From: Pisolithus tinctorius
Lineage: Eukaryota > Basidiomycota > Agaricomycetes > Boletales > Pisolithaceae
Direction of reading: 5' to 3'
Assembly (NCBI GenBank): GCA_024663395.1
Contig: JANFAH010000033.1
Coordinates: 124,001-188,000, forward strand
DNA: 64,000 nt
A program made the position numbers and the translations under genes. Of the stretch, positions 35,554 to 46,840 are shown piece by piece. Each line of letters begins with the position of its first letter. The stretch's first letter is position 1. Under the pieces are notes generated by a model that worked only from the letters and a program-made list of their open reading frames with translations, had not been told where the DNA came from and did no database searches.

Positions 35554-38500
35554 ATGCCGTCCTCACAGCCTTGTTTGCGCCACGTTGGGAAGACTAAGTT
35601 AGATTCTGAGGCGTGCCGCCAGATAAAGCTCATGGCAAAGATGCCCGGCCCAAAGTTCAACATCCTGCTCTTGCTCCGACCTCCCTTCCAAAACGTCTGG
35701 TCGGGACTAGCAAGACTCCTACACACCAGATCTGGCGTTGCTTACTCACACTAATGACAAGCACTAGCCTTGCGAACCTGCTCTCTCTACGCAAGGGAGC
35801 TTGTGTGGGGCCGGCGGAAAGGCGAGATGACATGAACAGTGCACATGTCTGTGCTGGAGATGATCTTAAGCGGCGTTTCTTAGACAAATTCGCCAAAGTG
35901 ATGTCACGAAACAAGGGCGGAGAATGTGTCGCTTGCGTCGCACTCCGCGAGTCCAGAAACATCACCCTGGAAGAGCCAGATGGCGTCAAAGTTACCTTAC
36001 TGGTCGCTCGTAACGAAGCGTTCGGGAATGTCGATTTTAGTTTCTGCGACAAAGTTGAGAGGCTGCTAGCAGCCCTCGGTTCCTCAGCACGCATAAACAC
36101 CGAAAGTAAATATGGCTTGGTGGCTTCCTGTCTAATATTTCCACTGTACGAAAGGGGACTTACAGCAACGTTCGCAGATCCTACGGTGGAAAAGGCGCTC
36201 TGGGAAGCGATGCTCGGCTATAATGAGCCCCGGATTGAGCAGTATATATCAAATTTCGAAGAGAGCGTGCGCGCTTTTGCGGACAACGGGTATCTGGACA
36301 GCATTCCATCTTTTTCTCTGGAGCAGGCTTTGAATTTGAGCGTTGAGACCTTCCGCGACAGCAACGAAATCGGTTTATACTCTAAGGCAACCCACGATGC
36401 TTACATGCAGATTGCTCAAGCCCAATTACGAGAGCTTCGTGGCATCCTCTCCCTCGGTGACAGAGTGATGCAGAAGGATCTTCTCGCTGAGAAAGCCTAT
36501 TCCGTCCGCCATATGGATTCCGTACGAATATTCATCAATGCATCACGCAGCAATGTGGGCTCAAAACTACTTTCCGACATTGATTTCCTGGGAAGACTTA
36601 GGTCTTGCTATTATACTCTCGTTGAGGCTGCGGAAACCATCCCCGGATTTGCTAATCTTTCCATAATGCTTGTCGACAAGCCTGCGTCCCATAACTTCCC
36701 GCCAACCTTGCCCTCCTTGGACGACCTATTCAAACGGCTGGAGTTGCCTTTGAATCCGGCCACAGTTCAGAAGTTTGTGGGAGATACGACAATCGCGACG
36801 GTACGGCAAGACTTTTTAAAGCTCCAACACAAGGCGTTTTCTCAGACTCTCGCTACCCACGCCGAGATCCAGCTCGTTTTCTACATTGCCCAGAGAATGC
36901 ACCCGGAAATCTTGACCAAGGAATTTCACCCATACATCGGATGCAGCAAACTATGCTGCTTCCTATGTTTTACGTTCCTTCGATTCTTTGGGCGATATGG
37001 TCCTTTTTTCAAGGTTCGGGGATGCCACGGGAGGGTTTATCCGCTGTGGTCCTTGCCTGACGCTAGTGGACTTCATGTGGATATGTGCATGGAGCTCTAT
37101 TTAGCGTCGCGGAATACGCTCTTCCACATGTCCCGTGAGATGACTAGGACTGTCGCAACAAGTCCCCATCACAAGGTGGAGCCCTCTGCTGGTATTACCG
37201 ACGACTACTCCGACCCACCGTCAAACATCCGCGATTGCCACCCGCAGCTTACGATCCAGTCCGAATTCCATCCTCCGCGGGCATCATGGGCCACAGTGTT
37301 TTTAAAGTGAGCACTTGTCCTTTTGCAGTGCTTATCTATTGATTGCTCGCCTCAGTAGCAAAGCTCGCGAGGTCGTTGCCAATTTCGAAACAAAAGACGA
37401 TAAGGCCGAACTTACACGATCCCCACCGAGGTCGGGTAAATGTGCTCGCTGTGACATAAAAACTTCGAGGAAATGTTCCAAGTGCACTGGTCCGTGGTTG
37501 TGCAGTAGAACATGCGAAGGAGCATATAACTTCCGTGATCATGATTCCAAATGCGCCATCCCTCAACCTTTCGATTCCGCAGATTACCTAGAAAGGGCTT
37601 GCTGGAAGAACGAGATTCCCAACAGCGTAGAGACCCTGGAAGAATTTGGCTTCACCAAATTCCCATCAACGTTTGAACAGCGGAATTTGCTGGGCGTATT
37701 CATTGGCCTAACACGTATGGGGATTGGAAGTCGAGAGCTGCGAAAGTGGCAAGAGGATGGGATGCTACTAGCCAACATTATATCCACGTATGAGAGCAAG
37801 CCCGAGTACGGTCGCGGAGGATGCTACGAATGGTTCCGGGAGAACATCCTCAACGGCACTGATGCTCGAACTTATAATCGAGACAAGTTCGCCGTAGTAC
37901 GACCTTACCTTGACGTCGGTGACCAGTCCAAGGATCTCCATGAACTTGTACCCAACGCCAAGCGAAAGTCCTTCCTGCTATATGCGATCCTATTCAATGG
38001 CTGGCATCCGGACCCAAGCCACTCGGAGAAATCCGTTCAGGATCTCTACTACACGTTTGGCTTTTGCCTTTGCTGCGATGTCCGTGGTGAAGAAGTATTG
38101 GCCAGACTCTACATGATGCTCATCTACAGGTGCTCCTTTCAAGACTTTTGGTTAGCATATCAAAACCACAGTCTCATAACCTTGATGGACGCTAAGGGGC
38201 TTGCGAAAGCCCGCCAGGACATTCAACACCTGGAAACTTTTTTGAAGATCAAGCCTAACGACTGGTGTCCAACCGTATGGCACCTTCGGCTATTCACTCG
38301 GTGCCAGGTTGTGCTTCCTGGCCCCTGTGTCGCGAGGGACTACGGATTTTTCAATTGTTTCACAGTTGAAGAGCATCTTGCTCTGAAGCATACCTATACA
38401 CGTCTCCTGGGGATTCCAGAGGTTGACCCGATGAAATTACATGTCGCTTGCATCAAAGGAGAGCTATACGGCTTCGCAAGGAAGTATCTGCCAAACCTCC

Positions 38501-38607
38501 AGCAGAGGTTCAAAAAACTAATGAAGAATTCATACCCGGCTCACACAAACATCGACAGGGCGGGAAAATGGCGGTGGGCATCTCCGGTACACTGCCAGTC
38601 AGGATGA
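35554..38607 (+). CDS. OTT_1508-like deaminase domain plus MYND zinc finger, copy A
   Basis: A long frame (35613-37308) is joined across a short intron (about 37309-37358) to a second (to 38607) in frame. The deaminase part has the zinc-site motifs THAEIQLVFY near 36860 and YIGCSKLCCFLCFTF near 36940, followed by RGCHGRVYPLWSLPD. This is the HAE ... C..C arrangement of the OTT_1508-like deaminase family found in many fungi. After the intron, a MYND-type finger (GKCARCDIK, KCSKCTGPWLCSRTC, then HDSKC) is followed by about 330 residues without a known domain. The predicted activity is zinc-dependent deamination of a nucleotide, nucleic acid or related amine; the substrate is unknown. MYND fingers bind proteins. 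The start is uncertain (ATG at 35554, or downstream at 35634 or later). It shares about 80-90 percent of residues with copy B downstream, by eye. Confidence 0.75.
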
Positions 38608-39119
38608 ACATCCGAAAATGAGGTAATGGTAATGCCCGAATTTGTGGATGCCACATCGGAGCTCACTATGTATATAGTACCGGCAGCAATTTGTTCTGGA
38701 CTACATAGCTCCTGCGAGCGAATACCAGAAGTATCATCTTCTCTTAGAAGAGTTTGTCCGTCCTCTTCCTCACTCTGGATCAAAGAAGTCACCTGTATTC
38801 TGTAACTGCACAACCAAGCTAGAGGAGACATACCGCTATTGATGTAGTTCACATCATTCATGTACTTGTGTCGAGCAATACTTGTAACCGGTTGCCTGAT
38901 AATCTGGCTGGATGCGACCACAGAAGAATGAGTACCCAGAGAATCCCGGCTGCGTACTCAAGTATGACGTCCTTGGGACCTTCGGGCTGCATTCGCCGAC
39001 ACTGGCTTGATACTATCAGTAAATATTGGACTATATAGTACATAGTCCAATCTTCAATGACCAATATAATTCTATTCCAGTGGGTTTATTCATAAGTCGG
39101 CGGTTCAACGTGAACGAGG
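38608..39119. other. Spacer between deaminase copies, with duplicated flank
   Basis: The first about 270 bp match the 3' flank of copy B (42290-42530) with gaps, including ccagaagtat.atctt..cttagaagagt and ctcacatcat.c.tgtacttgt.. The duplication unit therefore extends past the stop codon. Near 38970-39005 a string close to tgacgtccttgggaccttcg resembles the coding end of the Bud21-like gene at 42965-43005 in the same orientation. The last part (about 39075-39119) resembles the region upstream of copy A (about 35500-35540). Confidence 0.55.
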
Positions 39120-42100
39120 ATGAACTTACCCTCAGGCGCCGTCACAGGGAAAACTTATTTGCCATTGCCTAGTTTGCGCGAAGATTCTGGGGCGTGCTTC
39201 CAGTTAAAACTCGTGTACAAGGCGAGTCGGACGCGCGGCACAAAGACTACAAAGTTCAACGTCCTGCAAGATTCCTCCATTTTCGAACCCAACAGATCCG
39301 ACTCCGCTCGCTCACACCAAGTGATATGGCAGGTAGCACATTTCGCTGGGAAAATGCGGAAGTATTCACCAGCCTTGCGAACTTGCTATCGCTGCGCAAG
39401 GGGGCTTGCCTTGGACCAATGGAAAGGCGAGACGACGATACCGAGGACAACATGAACAGTGCACATGCCTGTGCTGGAGACGACCTCAAGCGGCGTTTCT
39501 TAGACAGATTTGCCAAGGTGATGTCGCGAAACAAGGGCGGAGAATGTGTCGCTTGCGTCGCACTCCGCGAGTCCAGAAACATCACCCTGGAAGAGCCAGA
39601 TGGCGTCAAAATTACCTTACTGGTCGCTCGTAACGAAGCGTTCGGGAATGAGGACTGTAATTTCTGCAACAAAGTTGAGAGGCTGCTAGCGGCGCTCGGT
39701 GCCTCAGATCGCATAAACACCGGAAGTAAATATGGCCTAGTGGCTTCTTGTTCTATATCTCCACCCCACTCAGGGTGCTTACAGCAACTTTCGCAGATCC
39801 GACAATAAAACAGGCGCTCTGGGAAGCGATGCTCGACTACAATGAGCCCCGGATTGAGCAGTATACGACAAGCTTCCAAAAGAACGTGCATGCCTTCGCA
39901 CGTAGTGGATACCTGGACAGTATTCCGCCTTACTGTCTCGCGCAGGCTCTGGACAGCTGCCAGGGAGCTGGAACTGCCTTCTGTGACAGCAACGAAATCG
40001 GTCCGTACTCCAAGGCAACCCATAACGCTTACATGCAGTTTGCTCAAGCTCACCTACGAGAACTTCTTGACATCTTCTCCTTCGGTGACAGAGCAGTGCA
40101 GAGGCGTCTCCTCGCCGAGAGAGCCTACTTCATCCGCCATATGTATTCTGTACGAATTTTCATCAACGCATCTTGCGATGATTTGGGCTCGAGGCTGCTT
40201 TCCGACATTGATTTCCTGGGAAGACTTAGGTCTTGCTATTATACTCTCGTCGAGGCTGCGGAAACCATCCCCGGATTTGCTAATCTTTCCATAATGCTTG
40301 TCGACAAGCCTGCGTCCCATAACCTCCAGCCAGCCTTGCCCTCCTTGGACAACCTATTCAAATGGCTGGGGTTGCCTTTGAATCTGGCCACAGTTCAGAA
40401 GTTTGTGGGAGATACGACAATCGCGACAGTACAGCAAGACTTTATGAAGCTTCAACACAAGGCGTTTTTTCAGACTCTCGCTACCCATGCCGAGATCCAG
40501 CTCGTTTTCTACATTGCCCAGAGAATGCACCCGGAAACCGTGACCAAGGAATTTCACCCATACATCGGATGCAGCAAACTATGCTGCTTTCTATGTTTTA
40601 CATTCCTTCGATTCTTTGGGCAATATGGTTCCTTTTTCAAGGTTCGGGGTTGCCACGGGAGGGTTTATCCGTTGTGGTCCTTGCCTGATGCTGGTGGGCT
40701 TCATGTGGATATGTGCATGGAGCTCTATTTCGCGTTGCGGAAGACGCTTGGCCACATGTCCCGTGAACTGACTAGGGCTGTTGCAACAAGCCCCCATCAC
40801 AAGGTGGAGTCCTCTGCTGGTATTACAGACGACTACTCCGTCCCATCATCATACATCCACGATTACCATACAGAGCTTACTATCCAGTCCAAATTCCGCG
40901 CTTTGCGCGCGAAGCTAGCTGCAAAGTCATCAAGGTGAGGACTTGTCCTTTTACAGTGTTTATATGCTGATTGCTCGATTCAGTGACAAGGCTCACAAGG
41001 TCGTCGCCAATTCCGACTTAGAAGACGATAGGGCTGAACTTACACGATACACCTCCTTCCCGTTGAGGTCCGGTAAATGCGCTCATTGTGACAAGAAAAC
41101 CTCAAGGAAATGCTCCAAGTGCACTGGCCCGTGGCTTTGCAGCAAAATGTGCGAGGGAATATATGACTTCTATGACCACAACTTCAAATGCGCCATTCGT
41201 CGACCTCTTGATTCTGCGGACTACCTAGAAAGGGCTTGCTGGGAGAATGAGATTCCGAACGACATAGACACCTTGGAAGAATATGGCTTCATCAAATTCC
41301 CATCAGCGTTTGACCGAAGGAATTTGCTTGGCGTATTCATTGGTCTAACGCATATGGGGATTGGAAGCCGGGAGTTGCGAAAGTGGCAAGAAGACGGGAT
41401 GTTACTAGCCAATATTATATCCACCTATGAGGGCAAGCCCGAGTACCGTCGCGGAGGATGTTACGAATGGTTCCGGGAGAACATCTGCATCCTCAACCGC
41501 ACTGATGCTCAAACCTATACTCGAGATCAGTTCGCCATAGTACGACCCTACCTTGACGTCGGTGACCAGTCCAAGGATCCCCATGAACTTGTACCCAACG
41601 CCAAGCGAAAGTCCTTCTTGCTATATGCGATCCTATTCAATGGCTGGCATCCGGACCCAAGTCATTCGGAGAAATCCATTCAGGATCTCTACTACACATT
41701 TGGCTTTTGCCTTTGTTGCGACACCGGCAGTGAACAGGTATTAGCCAGACTCTACATGATGCTCATCTGCAGGTGTTCTTTTCAAGAATTCTGGTTAGCA
41801 TATCAAAACCACAGTCTCGTAGCGTTGATGGACGCCAAGGGGCTTGAGAAAGCCCGCCAGAGCATTCAACATCTGGAAGGCTTTCTAAAGATCAAGTCCA
41901 ACGACTGGTGCCCGACCGTATGGCACCTGCGGCTATTCACTCAGTCCCGTGCTGCGCTTCCTGGGCGCTACGTCGCGAGGGACTACGGATTTTTCAACTG
42001 CGAAACGGTTGAAGAGCAGCTCGCGCTGAAGGAGACCTATAAACGTCTCCTTGAGATTCCAAAGGTTGACCCGATGGAATTACATGTCGCATGCATCCAA

Positions 42101-42289
42101 GGGGAGCTGTATGGCTTCGCGAAGATGCATCTCCCAGACCTCCAGTGGAGGTTCGGAAAGATAATGAAGAATTCATACCCGACTCACGTCGATGTCGAAG
42201 GAGCGGGAAAATGGCGGTGGGCATCTCCTGTACACTGCCAGTCAGGATGGTCATGTGAAAATAACGTGGTACTGTTCAAACTCGTGTGA
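39120..42289 (+). CDS. OTT_1508-like deaminase plus MYND zinc finger, copy B (apparent frameshift)
   Basis: Tandem paralogue of copy A in the same orientation. The same motifs are present: THAEIQLVFY near 40490, YIGCSKLCCFLCFTF near 40565, and a MYND finger (GKCAHCDKK, KCSKCTGPWLCSKMC, HNFKC) near 41075-41190. The intron before the MYND part (about 40937-40983) is at the same place and phase. Two small in-frame insertions distinguish it, near 39438 (12 bp) and 39960. Near 39755-39780 it has one base fewer than copy A, so the frame changes: 39194-39808 is open in one frame and 39748-40938 in the next. Both sides are otherwise undamaged, so this is either a recent inactivating indel or a sequence error. 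The C-terminus runs 14 residues past the copy A stop. Confidence 0.7.
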
Positions 42290-42735
42290 TGCTATACGAG
42301 AACTCACCATACCATACCGGCAGTAAATCATTAGCAGTAAATCATTCTGCACTGCGGGCGCATACCAGAAGTATTATCTTCCCTTAGAAGAGTCGGGGAG
42401 ATTGACCATCCTCGATTACTCCAGATCAAGAGGTCACTTGTATTCTCTAATTATACGACCAGTGGAAACATACCATCATTGATATCGCTCACATCATCCG
42501 TGTACTTGTATTGAGCAGTATATCCAGCTGCCGCCCCATGATAAAATACATGATTCGTTGAGAATGGCTCTCTCTGCCACGATTACCTCAAAAACATGAG
42601 AGAATGTCGACACGTCTGCGTGCATTAAGCAGCACTTCTGCAAAAGGCTGTTGGTGCTCCATCTGGCTTCATCGCACCGACATTGGCTAAACACTGAGTT
42701 AGATAACCTGACAAACATCCCGTCAAAAAACATAC
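42290..42735. other. Spacer downstream of deaminase copy B
   Basis: Convergent interval between copy B and the minus-strand Bud21-like gene. Its first about 240 bp are the copy B version of the duplicated 3' flank also seen after copy A. The rest may contain the terminal exon or 3' UTR of the Bud21-like gene. That gene's last exon could read on toward 42494 or end after a further short intron. Confidence 0.45.
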
Positions 42736-43743
42736 CAGGTCGTCTCTCCCATCCCTTTTTTTTCGCCTTCAACATGGCGGTCTTACCTCCCCCGAGCGCC
42801 AGATTACTGTCTGCAAACTTCCGAACACGCGCGGACGGCAGCGTGCGTACAGTAGCTTTACTCTTTGGATCCGATAATTTGGTTAGTGTTCGAAATGTGC
42901 GACCCCTACAAGATATGAGCGCTCGGAGGACTCTGCGTGATATCGGCTTCTGATTGCCTACCCCAATATAATGTCCTTGGGTCCTGCGGGCCGCTTTCGT
43001 CGACGTTTTCTGGAGGAAGGCTCGCTTTTAGTTGAGCGCTCTGCCTCAATGGAAACTGGATTCGATTTTTGTGATGCGAACGCGGCGGCGAACAACTCGT
43101 CAGACAGGTACTGAGGCTCTTGAGCCCGAGGTCGGCGGCTCGGGTTATCCAATCGTTCAGACTGCATCTCTTCGAAAATAGGCTCCCCCTCGTCTTCCTC
43201 CAGGTCAGCGATGCTCGTATCGCTGCTGTCCTCTTCTAGATGCATGGCTGTATCTGGGTCATCTTCTACTTCGGAGTCCCCCGACATGGGTTCTCCAATA
43301 CCTCCCTCGAGTTCTTCATCAAAATCCTCGGAATCGTCCTCTTCAGCAGCGTCCTGCATTGCGCGAAGCATCCTGTCCCTGACGTGTCCGTCGTCACGAC
43401 TCCCACCTACGGGACTTGACCTGCCATCCCCCTCGCTCTCACTAGGTTCACCATCCTCAGCCTCCTGCAATTTAGTCACAGGCCGTTTTTTCTTTTTTGT
43501 AGAAGTTTGCGCCCGTTCCTTTAATTTCTTGTCCCTCTCGCGATTCTGTGCTTTCTTTCGTGCGTTTTGCTCCGCCGTAAAATTTCGCAGCGTCTTTTGG
43601 TCGCGTCTGGCATTAGCCCTTGACGTCGATTTCGAAACGACTTCAGGGGCGTCGTCGTCGCTGGACAGTTCTGTGATTTTGGCCATACTAGTAGTCGCCC
43701 CGTACAATGGGGAAAGTTTTGGACGAGAGGGTAGTTCGATCAC
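42736..43743 (-). CDS. Bud21/Utp16-like U3 snoRNA-associated protein
   Basis: The main exon (43743 to about 42965) encodes a very acidic, lysine-rich protein: MAKITELSSDDDAPEVVS near the start, then a basic KKAQNRERDKKLKERAQ segment, long Glu/Asp runs, LSDELFAAAFASQ, and the terminal RRKRPAGPKDIILG. A short intron (GTAGGC ... TTGTAG) leads to a second exon with GRTFRTL and VRTLPSARVRKFADSNL, ending near KKKGWERRPG. The SSDDDAPE start and the KRPAG.KDIILG.RT.RTL signature match the Bud21/Utp16 family. These proteins belong to the U3 small-subunit processome in the nucleolus and act in 18S rRNA maturation. The start is likely the second Met (43686). The exact C-terminus is unresolved. Confidence 0.72.
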
Positions 43744-44389
43744 GTGATCGAGAAGTCTGTTGTACGAAGCCGTCGAAAGCTCTGATTCTACTAGTGATCC
43801 GACTTCTTAGTACTTAGAGGCTAACTACATACTTTTTGATTCCTAATCATTCAATCAACGGGTCCGTTTAGTGGTTGTTTTTAAAGTGGTTGGTGCGGCG
43901 ACCAAGCGGCGTAATCACGAATGTATGAAGTCAACCTGCCTATTCGAGCTCAAGGCATTCCTTTGTTTTCTATTAAACTTCGCAACGTTGCAAGTCACGA
44001 TTTCCGGCGTTCGAGAACAATGGCAGGGCGTAAAGGAAATCATGGTTGTCCAGGGAATTACTCGAGCACTGCAACCCCTTATCTCTTTTAACCGTCCCTG
44101 TGTCCAGGTCGACCTCGTGCCCGTACATTTTCCATGTGCCACTGCTGACTCCCCCCTCCTTGAGCTGGTTCTCTTTCACAACCACTCCCTTCAGGTTTCT
44201 AGCTCCTCTTACCCGCTCTTTCGTCGTCAGGTTTAGCCTATCTATCGTCATTCTCTGCCTCTAGCTGGCTCGTCATCACTCGGACGCAGGTTCGTTGGCT
44301 GAAGCCTTTGCAAGCAAAGCAGCAGTATCCAAGTCATGAAGACTTCCCCGACTTCCGCTTGTGAGTAGACGTCCTGTTGGTTAGTACCA
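43744..44389. other. Divergent intergenic region
   Basis: About 650 bp between the Bud21-like gene (minus) and the membrane-protein gene (plus), expected to carry both promoters. Open frames on both strands in 43870-44260 are mutual shadows with no family resemblance. Part of 44230-44389 (ttctctgcctctagctgg, atgaagacttccccgacttccgc) may be 5' UTR. No supported gene. Confidence 0.4.
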
Positions 44390-45498
44390 ATGTCAGCTCA
44401 CTCTTGGGTAGTCCTTTTCGTCGCTCTCAATATCGTGCGCGCCTTGAGCATCGTCGCACTTCTCCTTGTGTTTTCAAGCAGTATCGTCGTCCTGGTTGAC
44501 GACATTGAAGCTGTCAATCAGTTCGTGAATGGTTCCACGAATACCACCTCGTTTGACTCTGGCAATGTCGACTATATTCCGTACGCCATTTCGCCTTTGT
44601 GGTTGTGCCGGGTTTCTTTGTTGAAGGACAACCCTAATGTAGGAGTAGCACCGTGCCGAATCAATCTGCAGGAGTGTTCTGGGCGGTGCTCAACAGGCTC
44701 TTAATTATTGCACAAACCGTTATACTCGTTCTGTCTGAGATCGGTACGTCCCAGCATTGTTTTGGCTGGTGTCGTTTACGATGTAAGTTTTCACAGGATG
44801 GCCTGCCGCGTTCTTCGATCGCTTCTTCCCAGTTCTTGGGAGAGAATTTGGAGTCGGTGCCCTTGGTGTGATGCAGTGTCTGTAAGTAAGACGTTGTGCA
44901 GGACACCAACAAAGCTGTGTTCACACGGCTCCTCTCATAACACGTTTTGATCGGTACTCACCACATCTGCTTAGAATTGGTGCATCAGTGCTCTCCCACT
45001 ATGTTAGAATGTTCCCTCTGGTCACTGCCTTCTTCCTGTTCTCTGTCGGCTGTCTTAACATTCTCGTCGGACTCATGTTCCGTGAAAAGGTGAAGGATAA
45101 GCGGAACATCCTGGGCTGGCGCGAGCGTCGCAAGGATGTTCTTCCAACGGTTGCGCCGGGAGGACTCACGAGTCGTGATCGAGAGGATAAAGGCACCGTA
45201 TGTACGTCGCCGGTTCCATCACATTCTGCCTCTAGCAGGCCTGGGATGGGATTCGGGCGGCAAGCTGAGAAGGCAGCGGAAATGAAAGGTACGCCGGACT
45301 CATTGCGTTGCCTTAAGTACGGCGGTAACGGAATATGCACGGATAGGGTTTCTACTTACTAAACCAGTCGCAACCCTACCTAAACGTCAGGGAGGTGACC
45401 AAAACGGCGTGCTACCCCCAGGCCTCATGCAACCTTGGATTACCACGGATTCACCGAGTGGCTCAGCTGTATCAATGCCAGCGCCATTGCCCGTCTGA
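44390..45498 (+). CDS. Four-helix membrane protein of unknown function
   Basis: Five exons (44390-44580, 44649-44743, 44797-44881, 44975-45288, 45368-45498) join in frame to 271 residues. Four hydrophobic segments are visible: VALNIVRALSIVALLLVF near residues 11-28, LNRLLIIAQTVILVLSEIG near 75-95, a weaker one around FGVGALGVMQCLIGASVL, and FPLVTAFFLFSVGCLNILVG. Two putative N-glycosylation sites (NGS, NTT) lie between the first two. After the last helix comes a basic RDKRNILGWRERRK-type stretch (KDKRNILGWRERRK) and a hydrophilic tail rich in Pro/Gly/Ser. The layout matches an agaric family of small membrane proteins that I recall without a function (possibly DUF7598). It is probably in an internal or plasma membrane with a cytosolic tail. 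Confidence 0.75.
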
Positions 45499-45967
45499 TG
45501 GTTTACCGGGTACACTATCTTTGTACTACCACAGGCCTTCTCACAGTTTTCTTGAGGATTTATTCACATTCCCTATCTGGATATATACTTGTCTATGTAT
45601 CAGTCATCGTACTGTTGTATTGTGTAAAAAATGTATGTGTTATAGTTCACATACCAATACTTTTTTCGCAGTTATCTGGAACGACCGTCAGTCTTTGGTG
45701 GTGCCCAGTGCTCTCTCAGGCTTTGGCATTTCTTCGCACATACGTTCTCTCCCCTTACGAAAAATGATGATCGAGATTAAATCTGATGGGAAAGATAATA
45801 GGCGTATTAGCACTATCAAGGGTTAAGAAGACGCGACGAAAACTAAGATGTCGATGTACATAACTACAGCTTTTCTCGTTCTCGGGACAAACTGATTCTG
45901 CGTGCAAAGACGAGTCCTTGCAGAAACTACTAAATATCGCAGTTGAGGTCAAACGTACTGCGAATTT
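45499..45967. other. Convergent intergenic region
   Basis: Region between the 3' ends of the membrane-protein gene and the PEBP gene. It is AT-rich (tattcacattccctatc, tatatacttgtctatg) and probably contains both 3' UTRs. The open frame at 45435-45767 is hydrophobic only because of T-rich sequence and has no start or splice support. No gene called. Confidence 0.4.
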
Positions 45968-46708
45968 TTACGGCTCCAGCCCCGAGACGTAGAAAAAGTT
46001 GGCAGCAACTGGTTTGAGGCCATACTCTTCCGCGAAGACTGCTGCGTCCCACTTGGCACGGTCGTCTGGAGAATTCCTCCGTTCGGGAGCATCAGGTGGA
46101 ATCGTGAGTCCTGAAGCGGGTTCTCGGTAGAGCAGGAGTACTGTCATGTACGATGGGCGTCGATCAATTGGCACAGAAAAGACCACGGAAAAGGACAAAC
46201 CATATCGATGTGGGCCGGTTCCAGGGGGTGGGGTGGAGCCATGATAGGGGGTAACTGGAAGTTCGGTGAAGCGAGCATCCAGGTGTCCAGTCAGGGCCTC
46301 GCTTGGATGAGGTGCTTTAATACCGGTGACCTGTGGAGAAGGTAAAGAGTATTCTAACTGGAACACATTAACACTGACCACCCAGTGCCTCCATTGCGCT
46401 AACTTGGGATTCTTCCTCGATGGTGCGTCCGGATCAGTCATGACCAGCGTGTAGGACACCTCATCATATGGAGCCTGAGTGACCATGGGAGTGAATGATA
46501 TAGTAGGAGCAAGCGCCGTGTCATAGGCTGTCAGGGTGTTCCCCAAGGTAGCTTCTTTTCCAGTGGGCCAGGAGACAACCAACAGTGCCTCGGGACCAAA
46601 GCGCGATGGCACGACTTCAGGAATGATGTCGGCTTCGATCAGAGCGTGCTCTACCTCGCCAAAGGAATCTACCATCAGTGCGAAGTTTCCAAAAGTCAAG
46701 TGCTTCAA
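45968..46708 (-). CDS. PEBP family protein (Tfs1/RKIP-like)
   Basis: A continuous minus-strand frame of 246 codons. The phosphatidylethanolamine-binding protein signatures are present: [19 protein letters not shown], and the second motif [11 protein letters not shown]. The N-terminal part ([36 protein letters not shown]) also fits. Within the frame, a 48-nt stretch between HWV and VTGIKAP begins gtcagt and ends ccacag. It interrupts a place that is contiguous in the family, so it is probably a frame-preserving intron (about 46334-46381). The mature protein is then about 230 residues. Family members bind anionic phospholipids and inhibit kinases or carboxypeptidase Y. The start is Met at 46708 or the internal MVDSFGEVE. 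No signal peptide. Confidence 0.85.
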   Translation of the reverse strand: MKHLTFGNFALMVDSFGEVEHALIEADIIPEVVPSRFGPEALLVVSWPTGKEATLGNTLTAYDTALAPTISFTPMVTQAPYDEVSYTLVMTDPDAPSRKNPKLAQWRHWVVSVNVFQLEYSLPSPQVTGIKAPHPSEALTGHLDARFTELPVTPYHGSTPPPGTGPHRYGLSFSVVFSVPIDRRPSYMTVLLLYREPASGLTIPPDAPERRNSPDDRAKWDAAVFAEEYGLKPVAANFFYVSGLEP

Positions 46709-46840
46709 TGGTGGTTGCGGTTCAAATCACTGAATTCTGTCAACAACAATGTCATACCACCTCTACGTCACAACTCGACACCGGTTTAGGCATGTCCACA
46801 GCGCCGAAAAAATTGGCAGTCACGGTACGTACTAGCTGTA

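Noticed and set aside
37315..38607. MYND part of the deaminase gene as a separate gene
   Set aside because: A short intron joins it in frame to the upstream deaminase exon at the same place and phase in both copies A and B, so one fused protein is more likely.
42651..42953. 100-codon plus-strand frame
   Set aside because: Overlaps the second exon of the minus-strand Bud21-like gene, whose splice junction and RTFRTL motif are better supported.
43211..43747. 178-codon serine-rich plus-strand frame
   Set aside because: Antisense shadow of the acidic, lysine-rich Bud21-like gene.
45435..45767. Hydrophobic 110-codon plus frame
   Set aside because: T-rich 3' UTR sequence in the convergent gap; the membrane-protein gene already ends at 45498 by in-frame splicing.
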